Part shown: piece after piece, positions 11,492 to 23,900 of the stretch
How positions within the stretch are numbered: position 1 is the first letter of the stretch
Layout of the letters: every line of letters begins with the position of its first letter
Assembly: GCA_022578605.1 (NCBI GenBank)
Contig: MU394052.1
Location: 186,001-250,000 of the forward strand
Direction: 5' to 3'
DNA: 64,000 nucleotides
From: Camillea tinctor
Lineage: Eukaryota; Ascomycota; Sordariomycetes; Xylariales; Xylariaceae
Notes under the pieces: generated by a model
The model's database searches: none
What the model was told of the DNA's origin: nothing
What the model saw: the letters and a program-made list of their open reading frames with translations, nothing else
Made by a program: the position numbers and the translations under genes

Positions 11492-12724
11492 CTATGACAT
11501 CTCTATATCTGACTTTGACTCAGAGTCACTAGAATCTGAACCAGAGCTGCTTGTTCCATCGTCATCGTCATCGTCGTCATCATCATCATCACCAGCCAAC
11601 TCGCCATCTTCTTCTCCGCTGGATGATTCTTCTGCATTAGAATCGTATTCAACTAGAGCCGAGCCTTTTCGTTTCTTTTGCATCTGTCCTCCTCCCGGCC
11701 GCTTTTCAATAACATATCCTTTCGGCAGAACATCCACGTTAGCCGGCAAGACGTGTATAGTTGGAAACTCAATCACGTCGAGTCCACGGAGGAGAGTGGC
11801 CAGGTTCCCTCCTGCTTCTAGGGGAATGAGTTTCCGAGACTCTCTAGATGGGGTCCTCGGCGTTTGGAAGAAGAATCGATATCGGCCCCTTAGAGCTTCA
11901 GCTCCGGGGAAGCCATCACAACTAGCCCAATCACTCCAGGCTGTACTTGACTGGTTTTGCATCGGAAACGGATGTGCTTGCCATGCTGTCGAAGTTACAT
12001 CTTGGACCCCTTTGGCGAGCTTTTGCTGCTTCCGTAATGCCTTCTTCTCCAGTACGCGTTCTTTCCCACTAAGTTGTTGTTGACGGTGGTATTCCTGCAA
12101 CTCTACAAACCCAACAAAGAGAGGCGTCTCGTCCAGCAGCTTGTGTAGTATTCTCGTAGGAGTAGGGTTCGCGTTCTGTTCACTGGACAGGTCGGAGGTA
12201 GTCCAGTCAATCCATTCGACTTGCCAATTGATCGTCCTTGTCCGCTTATTCCAGCTTGAATTGTTCTCCTTGGATCGAGCCATACCCAGAGGCATAGATG
12301 ATACGTTGATACCGAGCTCGCGCATTCTATGTAATGAATTCCTATCCCATTTTCTCGAATTGGTGTCCAGTGTAATCCTTCCTCTACTTCGTCCTTTATG
12401 GAGACGCGCTCTCTTGTTGGGTTGTGGGTTCGAATCTTCCTGCGGCAGCGCACCGCGGTCTTCTCGAAGTATCCTTTCAGCCCGCTCGACGGAGCGTTCG
12501 ATCTTGGCTAGGAAATTGTAGTCATGATCGATACCGGCGTCGGTTTTGAGCTTCTCGCGTGGGACGAAAATAGTGGGGTCACGCTCGCCATTGCAGGAAG
12601 ACCAGTTCTTGTGTTTCTTGACACAAGCCAAGGAGCATGTTCTAGTACCACATCGCGGGCATCTGTATTTGGGTGTTTGAGTGTGGCAGATGGTGCAGAG
12701 TGATGTGAGCAATGGGTCCGCCAT
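11492..12724 (-). CDS. BCD1: Box C/D snoRNP assembly factor BCD1 (zf-HIT)
   Basis: BCD1 stabilises box C/D snoRNAs and helps R2TP/Rsa1 load Nop58 onto new snoRNPs in the nucleus. The gene is a single uninterrupted exon of 410 residues. The N-terminus is a complete HIT zinc finger: C10, C13, C22, C25, C30, C34, H38 and C44 in the spacing expected for two interleaved zinc sites. A basic linker (NKRARLHKGRSRGRITLD) and the conserved central region (RTRTINWQVEWIDW, HKLLDETPLF, YRFFFQTP, VIEFPTIHVLP) follow, matching fungal BCD1. The last 60 residues are a Ser/Asp/Glu-rich acidic tail with an Asp run encoded by a GAT/GAC array. The ATG directly precedes the finger and no other start fits. It is divergent from LYS2. 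Confidence 0.92.
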   Translation of the reverse strand: MADPLLTSLCTICHTQTPKYRCPRCGTRTCSLACVKKHKNWSSCNGERDPTIFVPREKLKTDAGIDHDYNFLAKIERSVERAERILREDRGALPQEDSNPQPNKRARLHKGRSRGRITLDTNSRKWDRNSLHRMRELGINVSSMPLGMARSKENNSSWNKRTRTINWQVEWIDWTTSDLSSEQNANPTPTRILHKLLDETPLFVGFVELQEYHRQQQLSGKERVLEKKALRKQQKLAKGVQDVTSTAWQAHPFPMQNQSSTAWSDWASCDGFPGAEALRGRYRFFFQTPRTPSRESRKLIPLEAGGNLATLLRGLDVIEFPTIHVLPANVDVLPKGYVIEKRPGGGQMQKKRKGSALVEYDSNAEESSSGEEDGELAGDDDDDDDDDDDGTSSSGSDSSDSESKSDIEMS

Positions 12725-13642
12725 GGCGATGTAAAAGTATTTATAAATATACTATAAATTTCTGGTATGTTGTCTTCATTATGTTGTATTGTACTGTCGG
12801 TAGGTAGGTCAATATATAGGAAAGGAATTGAAGTTTGAACTGTGAATATGGAACATTGAAGCTTTTAGGTTAACGGAAAATACTCAAAGGTTCGCATTGG
12901 AAATTCTACGATTTACACTAACTAACCTAAGGTGCTATCTTATCGATAACTAACCGTTGCTTATCGCTGCTTATCGTGTTGCAGCATTGCAGTTACATGG
13001 ATGCACCCCGCATACATCAGTATACGTTGTATACTTTCTATCTTCTTCATCTTCCACCAAGCATAAGTATTCTAGGTTAGTCTTGTATACATTACATCCT
13101 TATCTAGCAATATTCATATATAAAATTAACACTCCTGTCATATTGTAATGTTTACCTTATCAGGTGTTTATATCTCCTTAAATTAGTAATTCACGATATG
13201 GCAAACCCAATCAAGTTTCAATAACTCACCATGCCGGTGGATCCCATCTCTATTTCTAACCTTACAGTCGGGTCATGTATGTACATTATTACGTTACCGA
13301 CGGTTATGCACCTAAAAACTCTGACTGGCGAAGATCGGAGCCAAAGAAAAAAAAAAAAATTAGACCTATACGTACTTAATTAGTTGCTTGCTGGTTCTAA
13401 GTCTACCCAGGTTACCTCGTCTCCCCTCTCTTATAGAATCTCTTACCTAGTAATAACTCTTTTATACCTGGGTCAAGTGCATGTATCTTAATGACTCATT
13501 TTCACTCTTGGGGTGGTTTTGACCAATTGAATAAATAGCTTCGAAGGAAACCCTCCTTTTTTTATATATTTCTTTCCTTTGGTTATTAAACACTAAATAA
13601 CTACACCAACACCCATACATAGATGATATTGCTATTTTGAAA
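12725..13642. promoter_or_regulatory. Divergent intergenic region BCD1/LYS2
   Basis: About 0.9 kb hold both promoters. The DNA is AT-rich with ATCGATAA/TTATCG words near 12,940-12,980 and a poly-A run near 13,347. A pyrimidine-rich patch at 13,551-13,580 and an A/C-rich stretch (13,590-13,640) just before the LYS2 ATG look like a start region. No recognisable Lys14-type or Gcn4-type site could be assigned with confidence. Confidence 0.5.
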
Positions 13643-16600
13643 ATGGCAACATCAATTGACCTCCCAGACCCTACCAGCGACCTTCACTGGTCTGCTTTCC
13701 GCGGGGCAATTCAAGATATCTTCACGGAAAACGCAAAGAAGCACCCTGATCGTCTATGCGTTGTTGAAACTGCCTCTTCCACCTCTCCGAGAAGAGAGTT
13801 CACTTACCGTCAGATCGATGAGGCTTCCAATATAGTAGCTCATCACCTGGTCCAGGCCGGTATCCAACGCAATGAAGTCGTTATGTCTTACAGCCATAGA
13901 GGCGTGGATCTCGTGGTCACTGTCATGGGCATCCTCAAGGCCGGTGCCACATTCTCAGTTCTAGACCCCTCCTACCCCCCGGACAGACAGATCATATATC
14001 TAGATGTTGCCCGTCCTCGTGCTCTTGTCGTCATCGCCAAGGCTACCAGAGAAGCTGGCCAGATTAGCGACAAGGTCCGCTCCTTCATTACCGAAACCTT
14101 AGAAATACGTACCGAGATACCAGCTTTGGAGCTCAGCGACGACGGCACGTTAGTAGGTGGTGCCATTGGCGGAAAAGACGTGCTAGCAGGCCAAGCTGCA
14201 TTGAAGGAGAATGGCCCGGGGGTGCTAGTTGGACCCGACTCACACCCGACTTTAAGTTGTGAGTAATTTGGAGAGTCATCCATCCCCCTTTTCAGCCTGT
14301 TTCCGGACTGAAATGCCAAAAAAAAAATTTTTTTGGAAAATAAATAAATAAAACCCCAGCTAAATATGATATTTACTAACCCCTTTTTCAGTTACATCGG
14401 GCAGTGAAGGAAGACCAAAGGGTGTCCTAGGACGACATTATTCATTGGCTTATTATTTCGACTGGATGGCCGAACGATTCAGGATTACACCTGATGATAA
14501 AATCACTATGTTGAGCGGTATTGCCCATGACCCAATTCAACGAGATATCTTCACGCCGCTCTTCCTCGGCGCCCAAATCCTTGTGCCATCCAAGGAGGAT
14601 ATTCAGCATGAGAGATTGGCAGAGTGGATGCGAGAGCATGGAGCGACGGTGACACACCTCACCCCCGCCATGGGCCAGATCCTCGTCGGCGGAGCGAGTG
14701 CATCTTTCCCTGCTCTCCACCATGCTTTCTTCGTTGGTGATATTCTAATCAAACGAGAGTGCAAGGCTTTACAGAAACTAGCTGAAAACTGCTACATCGT
14801 GAACCTTTTTGGAACGACAGAGACCAGCCGTGCCGTCAGCTATTTCGAAATACCCAGCCGCAAAGCAGATCCCGAGTATCTAGAAAACATGGGAAATGTT
14901 GTTCCAGCAGGGCGAGGCATGAAGGACGTGCAGTTATTAGTCGTCGACCGCGAAAATCGCAACAGAATCTGCGGCGTTGGAGAGATTGGTGAAATCTATG
15001 TACGAGCCGGAGGATTAGCGGAGGCATACCTCGGAACGGATGAAAAGACCAAGGAACTCAACGAAACCAAATTCGTGCAGAATTGGTTCGTGGACAATAA
15101 CAAGTGGGTTGAGTTGGACAAGCAGGCAGCGAAATCCCTAGCAGAAGAACCCTGGAGACAATTCTACAAGGGACCTAGAGATCGCATGTACCGTTCGGGC
15201 GATCTTGGGCGTTACTTGCCTAGCGGTGATCTCGAGTGTGTTGGGCGTGCCGATGACCAAGTCAAGATCCGTGGTTTCCGTATTGAACTAGGAGAGATTG
15301 ACAAGCACCTTGCTGACCACGACATGGTTATGGACAACCTAACTTTGGTTCGAAAGAAGGAAGACTTTTCATCATACCTAGTAAGCTATATCGTGCCAGA
15401 TATGCATAAATGGTCGGCCTGGCTAGAGAAGAACGACAAGAAGGACGACACCTCTTTGGATGGTATTGCTGGAAGGATACGGAGATTTTGGCCTCTGGCT
15501 GAAGAGATAAAGAAGTACCTCAAGACCAAGCTACCAGTTTATGCCATTCCAGAGGCCATAATCCCCCTTGACAAGTTCCCTCTGAACCCTAACGGAAAGA
15601 AGGACAAGCCTGCTTTACCTCTGAAGGAATCAGCTGAGCTCGATGCTGCACTTAACGAAGCTCATATTAGTACAGATGTTTCAATGACAGAGACAGAGAC
15701 GGAAGTCGCTTCAATATGGAGAAGTCTAATCAAGCGGCCAATTGTACCTGACGACAACTTTTTCGACATTGGTGGTCATAGTATTCTAGCCCAGCAGATG
15801 CTGTTTCACATCAACAAGAGATGGCCGGGGCTCAACCTAACTATGAACAGTGTATTCAGGAACCCGACTCTCGGTGCTTTCGCCGGTGAAATAGAGCGAA
15901 AGACGACATCCCCCGGCATCGACGGCGAGGCAGACAAGGGCGAGGATTATGCTGCTGATGCAAAGCTCTTAGAGCTAACTCTCCCTGCCCAGTTCCCGAA
16001 ATTTGAGGGAAGGATATCTGGCTCTTCTAAGATTACCGTCTTCTTGACAGGTGCCACTGGCTTCCTTGGGGCCTATTTGCTGCGGGATCTATTGACAAGA
16101 CAGGGACCACAAGTCCACGTCATTGTTCATGTACGTGCCAAAAACGAGTCGGAAGGGCTTGAACGGGTACAACGATCATGTACAGCATACGGTGTTTGGA
16201 GCTCTTCGTGGAATAACATGATATCGACAGTGACAGGCAGTCTCGGTGAACCGCGACTAGGACTTTCACAAGAGAAGTTCGACGAATTAGCTCGAACTGT
16301 CGACGTTGTGATTCACAACGGTGCCCAGGTGCACTGGGTTCTCCCATACTCCAGTCTTAAACCCTCAAACGTTCAAGGAACGCTTGATATCCTAGCCCTT
16401 TGCGCCACGGGTAAGGCCAAACAATTGGCATTTGTTTCATCCACATCAGTCCTTGATACTCCCCATTTTGTCAAGGTCTCTCAAGAATCTACCGCACAAG
16501 GTGGCCATGGAGTCCTAGAAGCGGACGATCTAAGCGGTAGCGCAACTGACCTAGGCACTGGCTACGGGCAGTCAAAGTGGGTGGCAGAATACCTCATTCG

Positions 16601-17377
16601 AGCAGCCGGCAAAAGGGGGCTAAAGGGTACCATCGTGAGACCGGGCTACATCCTCGGAGATTCATCATCGGGTATCACGAACACAGATGACTTCTTGATC
16701 CGGATGGCGAAGGGTTGTATTCAACTCGGTTCGCGCCCTAACATAGAGAACACAGTTAATATGGTGCCAGTAAACCATGTCGCTAGAGTCGTAGTCGCCT
16801 CTGCTCTCAGTCCGCCCGTTGAGCCTTTAGGCGTAGCGCAGGTTACGGGCCATCCAAGGTTGACCTTCCGCGAGTACCTGGGCGCTCTCGCAAGCTATGG
16901 TTACAGTGTACCGGAAGTCAAGTACAGCGAATGGAGCGAGAGCCTACAACAATACGTAGGAGATTCCAGCAAGGAACAACATGCACTGTAAGTAACAAAA
17001 ATGAGCATCCAAAAAGCCGATCTTGTATTCAGAAAGAGAGTTCTCTAGCTAACCAATATTTTCTTCACCTCTCACACAGCCTGGGACTGTTCCACTTCGC
17101 CACGGCGGACCTTCCCGGGGACACCATCGCGCCGGAGCTGGACGACAGAAACGCGGCGCAGGCCCTCAAGTCGGACGCCGAGTTCTCGGGAGAAGACTTG
17201 TCCCAAGGCGCTGGCGTCACGGAGGATACCATGGGCCATTACCTCGCTTACCTAGTGGCCATCGGCTTCTTGCAGCCACCCCCTGCGGCTGGCAAGAAGG
17301 CCCTGCCGGCAGTGGAGGTCAGCCCAGAACAGAAGACGGCGTTGTTGAGGGTGGGTGGACGGGGGTCTTTGGTTTAG
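13643..17377 (+). CDS. LYS2: L-2-aminoadipate reductase (alpha-aminoadipate reductase), large subunit
   Basis: Lys2 reduces alpha-aminoadipate to its semialdehyde, a committed step of fungal lysine synthesis, using ATP and NADPH. Three exons: 13643-14258, 14392-16987 and 17080-17377, giving 1,169 residues, the usual family size. The order is adenylation, carrier, reductase. The adenylation core [11 protein letters not shown] (206-216) is split by intron 1 after the first base of its Phe codon; RSGDLGRY and [14 protein letters not shown] follow. The phosphopantetheine site is Ser669 in [12 protein letters not shown], so the protein needs a Lys5-type transferase. The reductase domain shows GATGFLG (about 759-765) and the Tyr930-x3-Lys934 dyad in GYGQSKW. 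Exon 3 supplies the conserved tail [15 protein letters not shown] and ends in GGRGSLV. The ATG at 13643 is chosen; the reading frame is open a little upstream but without an ATG. A secondary-metabolite NRPS-like reductase is unlikely, because the C-terminal tail is Lys2-specific. Confidence 0.94.
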
Positions 17378-18878
17378 ATTCAAATAGAAAAAGGGGAAGG
17401 CGAAAGAGAGGAATAGAGAAGAAGCATTAAGATTAGGAAAAGGGGCGGGAAAATATAAGAGAATTATGTACGGTATAAATAAAATCTACAGGCGGGTCAT
17501 TGTTTTGTGAATATACAGTCTTTGGTTTTGTATCTGTTATCGTGGGTATGCTACTGAATCTATTGTTTGCCTATCTCTACCTATCCAAGTTATGTACTTT
17601 CTCGAATCAACATAGTGACATCTTGTCTAGCTTGTACGCAGCACGTAGGAGGCATTGGCGACATAAAACGTTCTTCAATAATTTGTTAACGTTCATATTC
17701 GATATAGGTATATCGTATACTACCCCTTTTCCTTAAAGGGACTTACGGTGATTCCCCCCTTTAGGTACTAAAGTACATTAAGTCCATATGTTTTCCCTCT
17801 ATGTCTAAACTACGTACGTCGCTAAAACTTGCCACGGATTCCTTTTTTTAGGGCCTAGGAGGACGAAGAGGCTCAACGAGGTTACTGTATAACAGAATCC
17901 TTCTATCTTATTGTTACTTTTAGGAGTCTCTCTCATCGCGCATCGTCAGCCGCAAATACCGGGTATTGGTGTGACGTCTGGTCACGCAAGGTTTGTACAC
18001 GCATATTACTTACTGACCTGTCTGTGTATATGACCGACTACTTCGGCACAGACTTCCGTTTACACGCACAGAGAAAGCATGCATTACATACATGGGACCA
18101 GGGCGCGCCCCGAGACAGAAAGGTTTCGGACATACCATGTTCGCGTGACGTAGCGTGGTCTATCCAGGTTACTTACGTGTGCATGCGCGCGCGAGGGGGA
18201 TATGGCTATGTGTAAGTAAGATAATGGGGCTTGAGGTTCCTCAGGTCGGTGATGTGGGGGTTGACGGGCGTGAAGAAGACATGGTGATGCTGAGGATGAC
18301 GGCCTTAATGGGTGGGTGGTACAAGGACTTTCCAGTACGCCGTGCCGGGTAAGCCGACGACTGAAAAGGTTTGCTCGGTGTCGAAGCGCGGAGTTAGGCT
18401 ACTGGGAAGATGAGTAAACACGAGTCTATAGATAGGTAGGTAGAAGAGACGTATTACCAAGTTCGGCCAATATGTTGTGATCGAGAAAATTAATGATAAT
18501 CGATATTATTGTATGATGTGCGTTAAATAAGTGTGTATGTACGTCTACTTGATGCCCGGTAACATGTGTGTGCCACTGCGGTGAGATGTGACAAGACGTG
18601 ATATGCAAGAGACATATTTCATCTAAACCGGAACCTGAACCTGAGCCTCTTCGCTATGGGTAAAAAACAACTAGTGGAATTATATTGAGATCAAAGAAAG
18701 AGAGAGAAAACAGAGGCTGGAACTAATAGATAGATAAAAGAAATATCGGCTATTACCTGTAGTTACGCAGAATTGTTACATGTCACCCGATAGACCGTCG
18801 TATAGTCAGTCAATAGCGGCAATAACCTCAGCCTCCGCATCTTCCTCGGTCCACTATCGCGATGATGAACAAAGAGCA

Positions 18879-18894
18879 CCCCCCCCCCCCCCCC
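18879..18894. repeat. C16 homopolymer
   Basis: Uninterrupted run of 16 C directly followed by GGCTC. Likely a length-unstable site and prone to sequencing error. Confidence 0.9.
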
Positions 18895-20835
18895 GGCTCA
18901 ATATCTCGGTCCGAGATCGGCTTCTAGGTCTAAGTCTAAGATTAGGTTTTATCCATCTCGGAAGAAAGAGAGGCAGAAAAAAAAAAAAGAGAGGCTATAC
19001 TTGATATCTGAGACGTGAAATCAGATATCAGATATGTGAATCGAATGTATCATATACTACCCACCTACCTGTTCAGCCTCATCTTCCCCATATGTTGTTC
19101 TAGACCCGGGTTCCGGCCCGGGCCAGAAGCGGTATCTGTTCTGATTGGCTTTTGGGGGGTCGAGCAGCCGAAAGGGGAAAGTAAGGGGAGAGACAATTGG
19201 CGGCAGGCTGGCAGACAGACAAAGAGCAACATGGTGTAAGTGGGACGCATATAGGCACGTACGTACGTACATAGATGCAGCGGCGAAGAGATGGCCAGGG
19301 TCGAGTGTATACCGATGTCCTCTCGGTATGAGGATGTACCTCTTGGGGTGTCTATCTAGAGATGCCGTACCTCTGCTATTCGCTATCATCTACCAGCCAT
19401 CTCTCCCCCTTTCTCTCGGCGACCCCCTACACAGCTGATGAATCGAACTTTTCAGTGCCTTCGCCAAGTTACCGTGCGACAGAGCAGGTTCCTCCGGCTA
19501 GAGGTCTGAGAACGCATAAAACACGCGTTCGGTTTACGCTTCCTTTCCCGCTCGGAGCCGTGGGCGTTGAGGCTGAGTAACTCTCCCATGTCTCATCACC
19601 GCCAGTTTTCCCTGCCGTGGCGAGAGAGCAAGAGAGAAGATACCTAGACTTGGAGGCTTTTAGGCTTGGATGATTAGTTAGATTGTTTGATTTGACTTTC
19701 TCTTGCCGCTTGGCGGTCGGTCACAGGCGGTTGAGAAGAGGCGGATAACACGTACGTGTAGCTTATGGCGGGATATAGGGGCAAAGGGGAAAAGAAAAGA
19801 GCCTATATGCTACTACTTACCGTACGTAAGTCGGTGGCGGTGCGCAGGTAAGAGAGACGGAGAGAAAGCTCAGGCGGCGATGTAATCGGAGTTAAGGGGC
19901 TACGAACGGCCAGCCAGTTACGAGACTTTTGCTTCTTTGGACAAGCCGAAGCTACGGCCGTGTAACGACGGACAGGGCAGTAAGGATGAGACACTCAGCT
20001 ACTGATAACTATGCCTACCCAAGACAAGAAGTAAGCAGGCCCTGCGTATGGCGTAGGGCTGAGCGTAGGAAAGCCCGTAATGGACTATGCGCGTACCTTG
20101 CATCTGAATCATATTTTCTGCCACTTACACGCCAAAAAAAAAGAAAATTGTACGGACAGGTACGGCATCTATTAGCTAGCTAGACGAGCAATGGAAGCAG
20201 AAGCATACATAGTCCAGTCTGCACCGGTCTTCTGTTTCTTCCCCCTTGTTCCTTTTCAACCCCTTGATCACCAAGCTCTGTCCTTCCCGAAGTATGACTT
20301 CAGCTCGTATTGGGGAAAAGGAAACAATAGGTATCTTTTTGGTTCACCGGATCATCTATATGCTTGCTTTCACATGTATGTGTGTACGGCATATCTCTAC
20401 GTAGTGTTCGTATCTTTCCTTTCTCCTGAAGCTCGCGCTACGCCCCCCTATTTCCAAAGTGGGCCGTGTAAGCACGTAGGCCAGGTACGTATGTGGCATA
20501 TGAGAAATGAACGCTATCTACACGTACCCCGGGTTAGATCGAGGTTGGCGGTTGAGGCTCAAATCCGATGAGTGGAGATACTTGGAGCAAGGGGTAAGGT
20601 AGTTCGTTGCTCTGTCGGAATAACTCACCAACAGGAGGACAAGCATGATCCCCTTTCATTTCTCGAAGTATCAGGCATAGTAAGTACATACTACACAGTT
20701 AAGCTAAGTAGTAGTTCGCTCTTTTGACATAAGATAGAGTCACACAACGTCATGCAGTGGCCGCATGCATCATAGAACGCCAATTTTAGCAGGCGAAACG
20801 AACCTTTAAGTTTCTAATCTAATGTATCATAGTAT

Positions 20836-20853
20836 GGAGGTTCGAGAACCTCC
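20836..20853. promoter_or_regulatory. Perfect-armed palindrome with heat-shock-element core
   Basis: GGAGGTTC and GAACCTCC are perfect reverse complements separated by two bases. The centre TTCGAGAA fits the tail-to-tail nTTCnnGAAn unit bound by Hsf1-type factors. There is no gene close by, so function is open. Confidence 0.3.
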
Positions 20854-20900
20854 CGTTGGATTATGCTATAGGTCACTTAGGAATCCTCCTCCATCTTAAA

Positions 20901-23900
20901 TTTCTTTTCAGCCTTGTTTTCGGACAACGCCATGTTGACACATCACTTAATGAATAATATAAAACCTAAACTTAGGTGAGTGTTAGTAGTCTCGGGACTC
21001 AATTCCAGCAATATTCATGACGTTGACATAAGTATTAAGATACAGGGTTAGCTCCAGGGCTGTAGGGATTATCGATGCGAGGCGTGGTTGGGTAATGCAT
21101 GAAGTTAACTAATAAGAATGTGGAATTGATTAAATTCATTATTATTTCTATTCTATTTTATTTTATTTTTATTTTCCTTACTCCCTCGCCTCGAGAATGA
21201 TGTACACTCTGTACGAACGGTAAGCTCAAGCTACCTATGTAGCTACATCCTAGTACCTAGTAAGTGACATGAAGTGACTTTCGGGAACCCTCCCACACCT
21301 AAAACCTACTAATCCCCCCCCTCCCCCAAACTCTTACTCGCTACCTTGGGGTACCTTGCCATACCACTGATTGGTGCGTGATACATGCCTAAACAAACCA
21401 CTTCTCTCTGCTATGGGCCATTCCCTCGCTCACACGTGGTAAACTTTAGTAGTGTAGTAGTGTCGTTGTGAGCACGCGCACACAACCCGCATACCCATTA
21501 GGTACAATACCATTACCACTTATACACACATCCCGAGCACTCGGCCAAATCTGATCCTACCCAATGCAGATCCCACCATCCCTGACACAAGAATTCCTGT
21601 CGAAGAAGCAAGAATTTGCTGAGAAACTACTTTTTTATTTATTTATTTCTTATCCTGTGCCCTTTCCTATATTTCCTTCTTTTTCTTACTGGTTCAATTT
21701 GGGTTTAATATAAATCGTGATTTGGGTATCGAGATGAAAAATGGATGTCTCTGCTGACGAGAAACCTGTCCACGAACCAAACACTTTGCATTGTTTTCCC
21801 GGATTCTTCCAGTGTTTCCTCTGGAAGAATCCGAATTATCTGCCCACTTTGGCTACATGTCAGAGAGTAAGTGAGTGCTATGGGCTTCTTTCGGTGTTGC
21901 ACTCCGGTTAGGTCAAGTTTCGTAGGTATGATGATGATATAAGTCCTACACGCACAAGGAGCTGCATATTATAAACGTCGCCTAATCCGGTTCATTTCAT
22001 GCCTATCCTGGACGCTCATTCGCTGCAAGGTGGGGAGAGAAAAAAGTAAAAAAGAATAAGAACTGAGCTAAGGATTGTAAGAAAATAAAAAAGGTTCGTG
22101 CGACGTCAAACAGGCGGAAATGAATAAGAATGCGAAAAAAAAAAAAAAAAAGCAAAAACAAAGGCTTTTAATTTGTTGATATTATCCCATAATCTATTAA
22201 TATAAGCACTCTAGGTTGTGTCATGTACACCAACTCTAATATATCGACCGTAGTCCCGTACATACCTGTCGGTTATGTATGGATAGATACATGTAAGATA
22301 TATAGGTTAGGTTGTATATGTGAGCATGTATATACTTAGGTATGTAGTAAGAAGTTTGTATAATACACAAGAAAAAAAAAGGGATACCTAATACCTGTCT
22401 ATAATGCGATTGTAGTAAGCCATTACGAATGCGCTTTGATTCCTGTTGGCCGGTCTAGAAGCCATGTAAGGAACACACAATGGAAGTTTTTTTCTTTTTC
22501 TTATTATCTTTTCTATTTTCCTCGTTTACACGTCCTACCTTACCTATTTTTGCTTCCTCCCGAAAACTTCAAACAGGGCACGCGAGCTACTTTCCTCTTT
22601 CCTCTTTTGCGCTCGGCCTCGTTTCTCGCTTGGAATCTTCCTGATCCGATCCGTTTGGAGCTCGGGTAATCTTCTTTTTCTTTTCAATTTTTTTTTTCCA
22701 GGGTACGTTTCTCTACTTAACCTACCAAGAGGTACATGGCGAGATGTTGAAACAGTGGCGGAAGTTTATCCGACAGAACTTTTGTTCCCGTCATCATCTG
22801 AAGCGAAGACAGGGGTATGTGATGGGATGAGAGAAAAGAAGAAGAAAAAAGTGTGTGCACGCGGAGAAAGGGGGGGGTCAGCGCGTCGCGACGTCGGACC
22901 GTCGCGAACTTTTTTTTTCTGGGGGGTGGTGCTAGTTAAAGAGGTTTGACAGGTAAGATGGTGTAAGTAACGTTTGAATTAAGAATAATGCGGTTTAGAT
23001 GTGTGTCAGCCTTGGCCATCGGCCCTGACAGCAGTGGTAGTGACTTGAGACTACCTGGGATATACCTAGCCAGCCTGGAATACGTCCCCCCACACGCGTG
23101 TTATGCAACACGTTCTAAAGGGGTAAAGTGTCGTCAACCAGGTCGTCTATATCTATTTCTGGCGCTGTTACATCTGGAGGTCACTGCCATCTTAGGTAAG
23201 TACGGGTTCGGCGAATGGGATGAGAAGGAGAAACAAAAAAGATAAGGAGAGATGCGACCGCTGACTATACTGCCGCCAATGGTAATTCCCTCTTAACGTA
23301 GAGTAAGAGAACGTGACTCACGAGCTGTTGCGGAATTTGTGTTCGCCAGGATTATTACTATTACCATTATCCTTCTTCTTCTCTTAGGTGGGCGAGCCGT
23401 CCGGGTGAGAGTAAGAATGACGGTGACGATGATGACGATGACGATGATTATGACGATAATTGTACTGGTGCTAGTGATAGGTACTTAGGCGTTTTGTTTG
23501 ATACGAGAACAAATATATATGCTGCAAGACCATGTCCTCGACCAACCCCCTTCCCCCCATGATGCACATATGTAAGGTAGGTAACTGTATTCCGAAAAGC
23601 TGGAAATATATAACATGCGCACATGGCAAAGCGTGGCTTCTCATGCAGGGCAGTACAGCAGCAACATTAGTGGTCGGAACCAGCGTGGCGGAGAAGACAG
23701 GCAAATCTGGCACAAGTACTCCGTACATGTATCGCGATAGGTTCCCGGGGCTTACACCGAAGTACCTCGTACAGATAATCTGTATGTACTCTGCTGCAGG
23801 GAACAGTTTGGGTTTCCAATCTCGGAACGATGCAGCAGTTGCATCGCGCAGCCAACGGGAGCGGTACGGAGTTGTATTGCAGATACTTGATGTCAGTTTT

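Larger units (their letters stand above)
17378..20900. other. Gene desert, part 1
   Basis: The LYS2 3' UTR is followed by DNA without any ORF I can tie to a family. It carries microsatellite patches, a 16-base C run (18,879-18,894), GTAC/TACGTAC words, and a perfect-armed 18-base palindrome at 20,836-20,853. Short ORFs occur on both strands, but their products are Ser/Pro/Arg/Cys-rich and look like chance reading of repeats. Confidence 0.55.

Noticed and set aside
17080..17377. Separate small gene after LYS2
   Set aside because: The frame joins LYS2 exon 2 perfectly across a GTAAGT-CAG intron and matches the Lys2 C-terminal tail.
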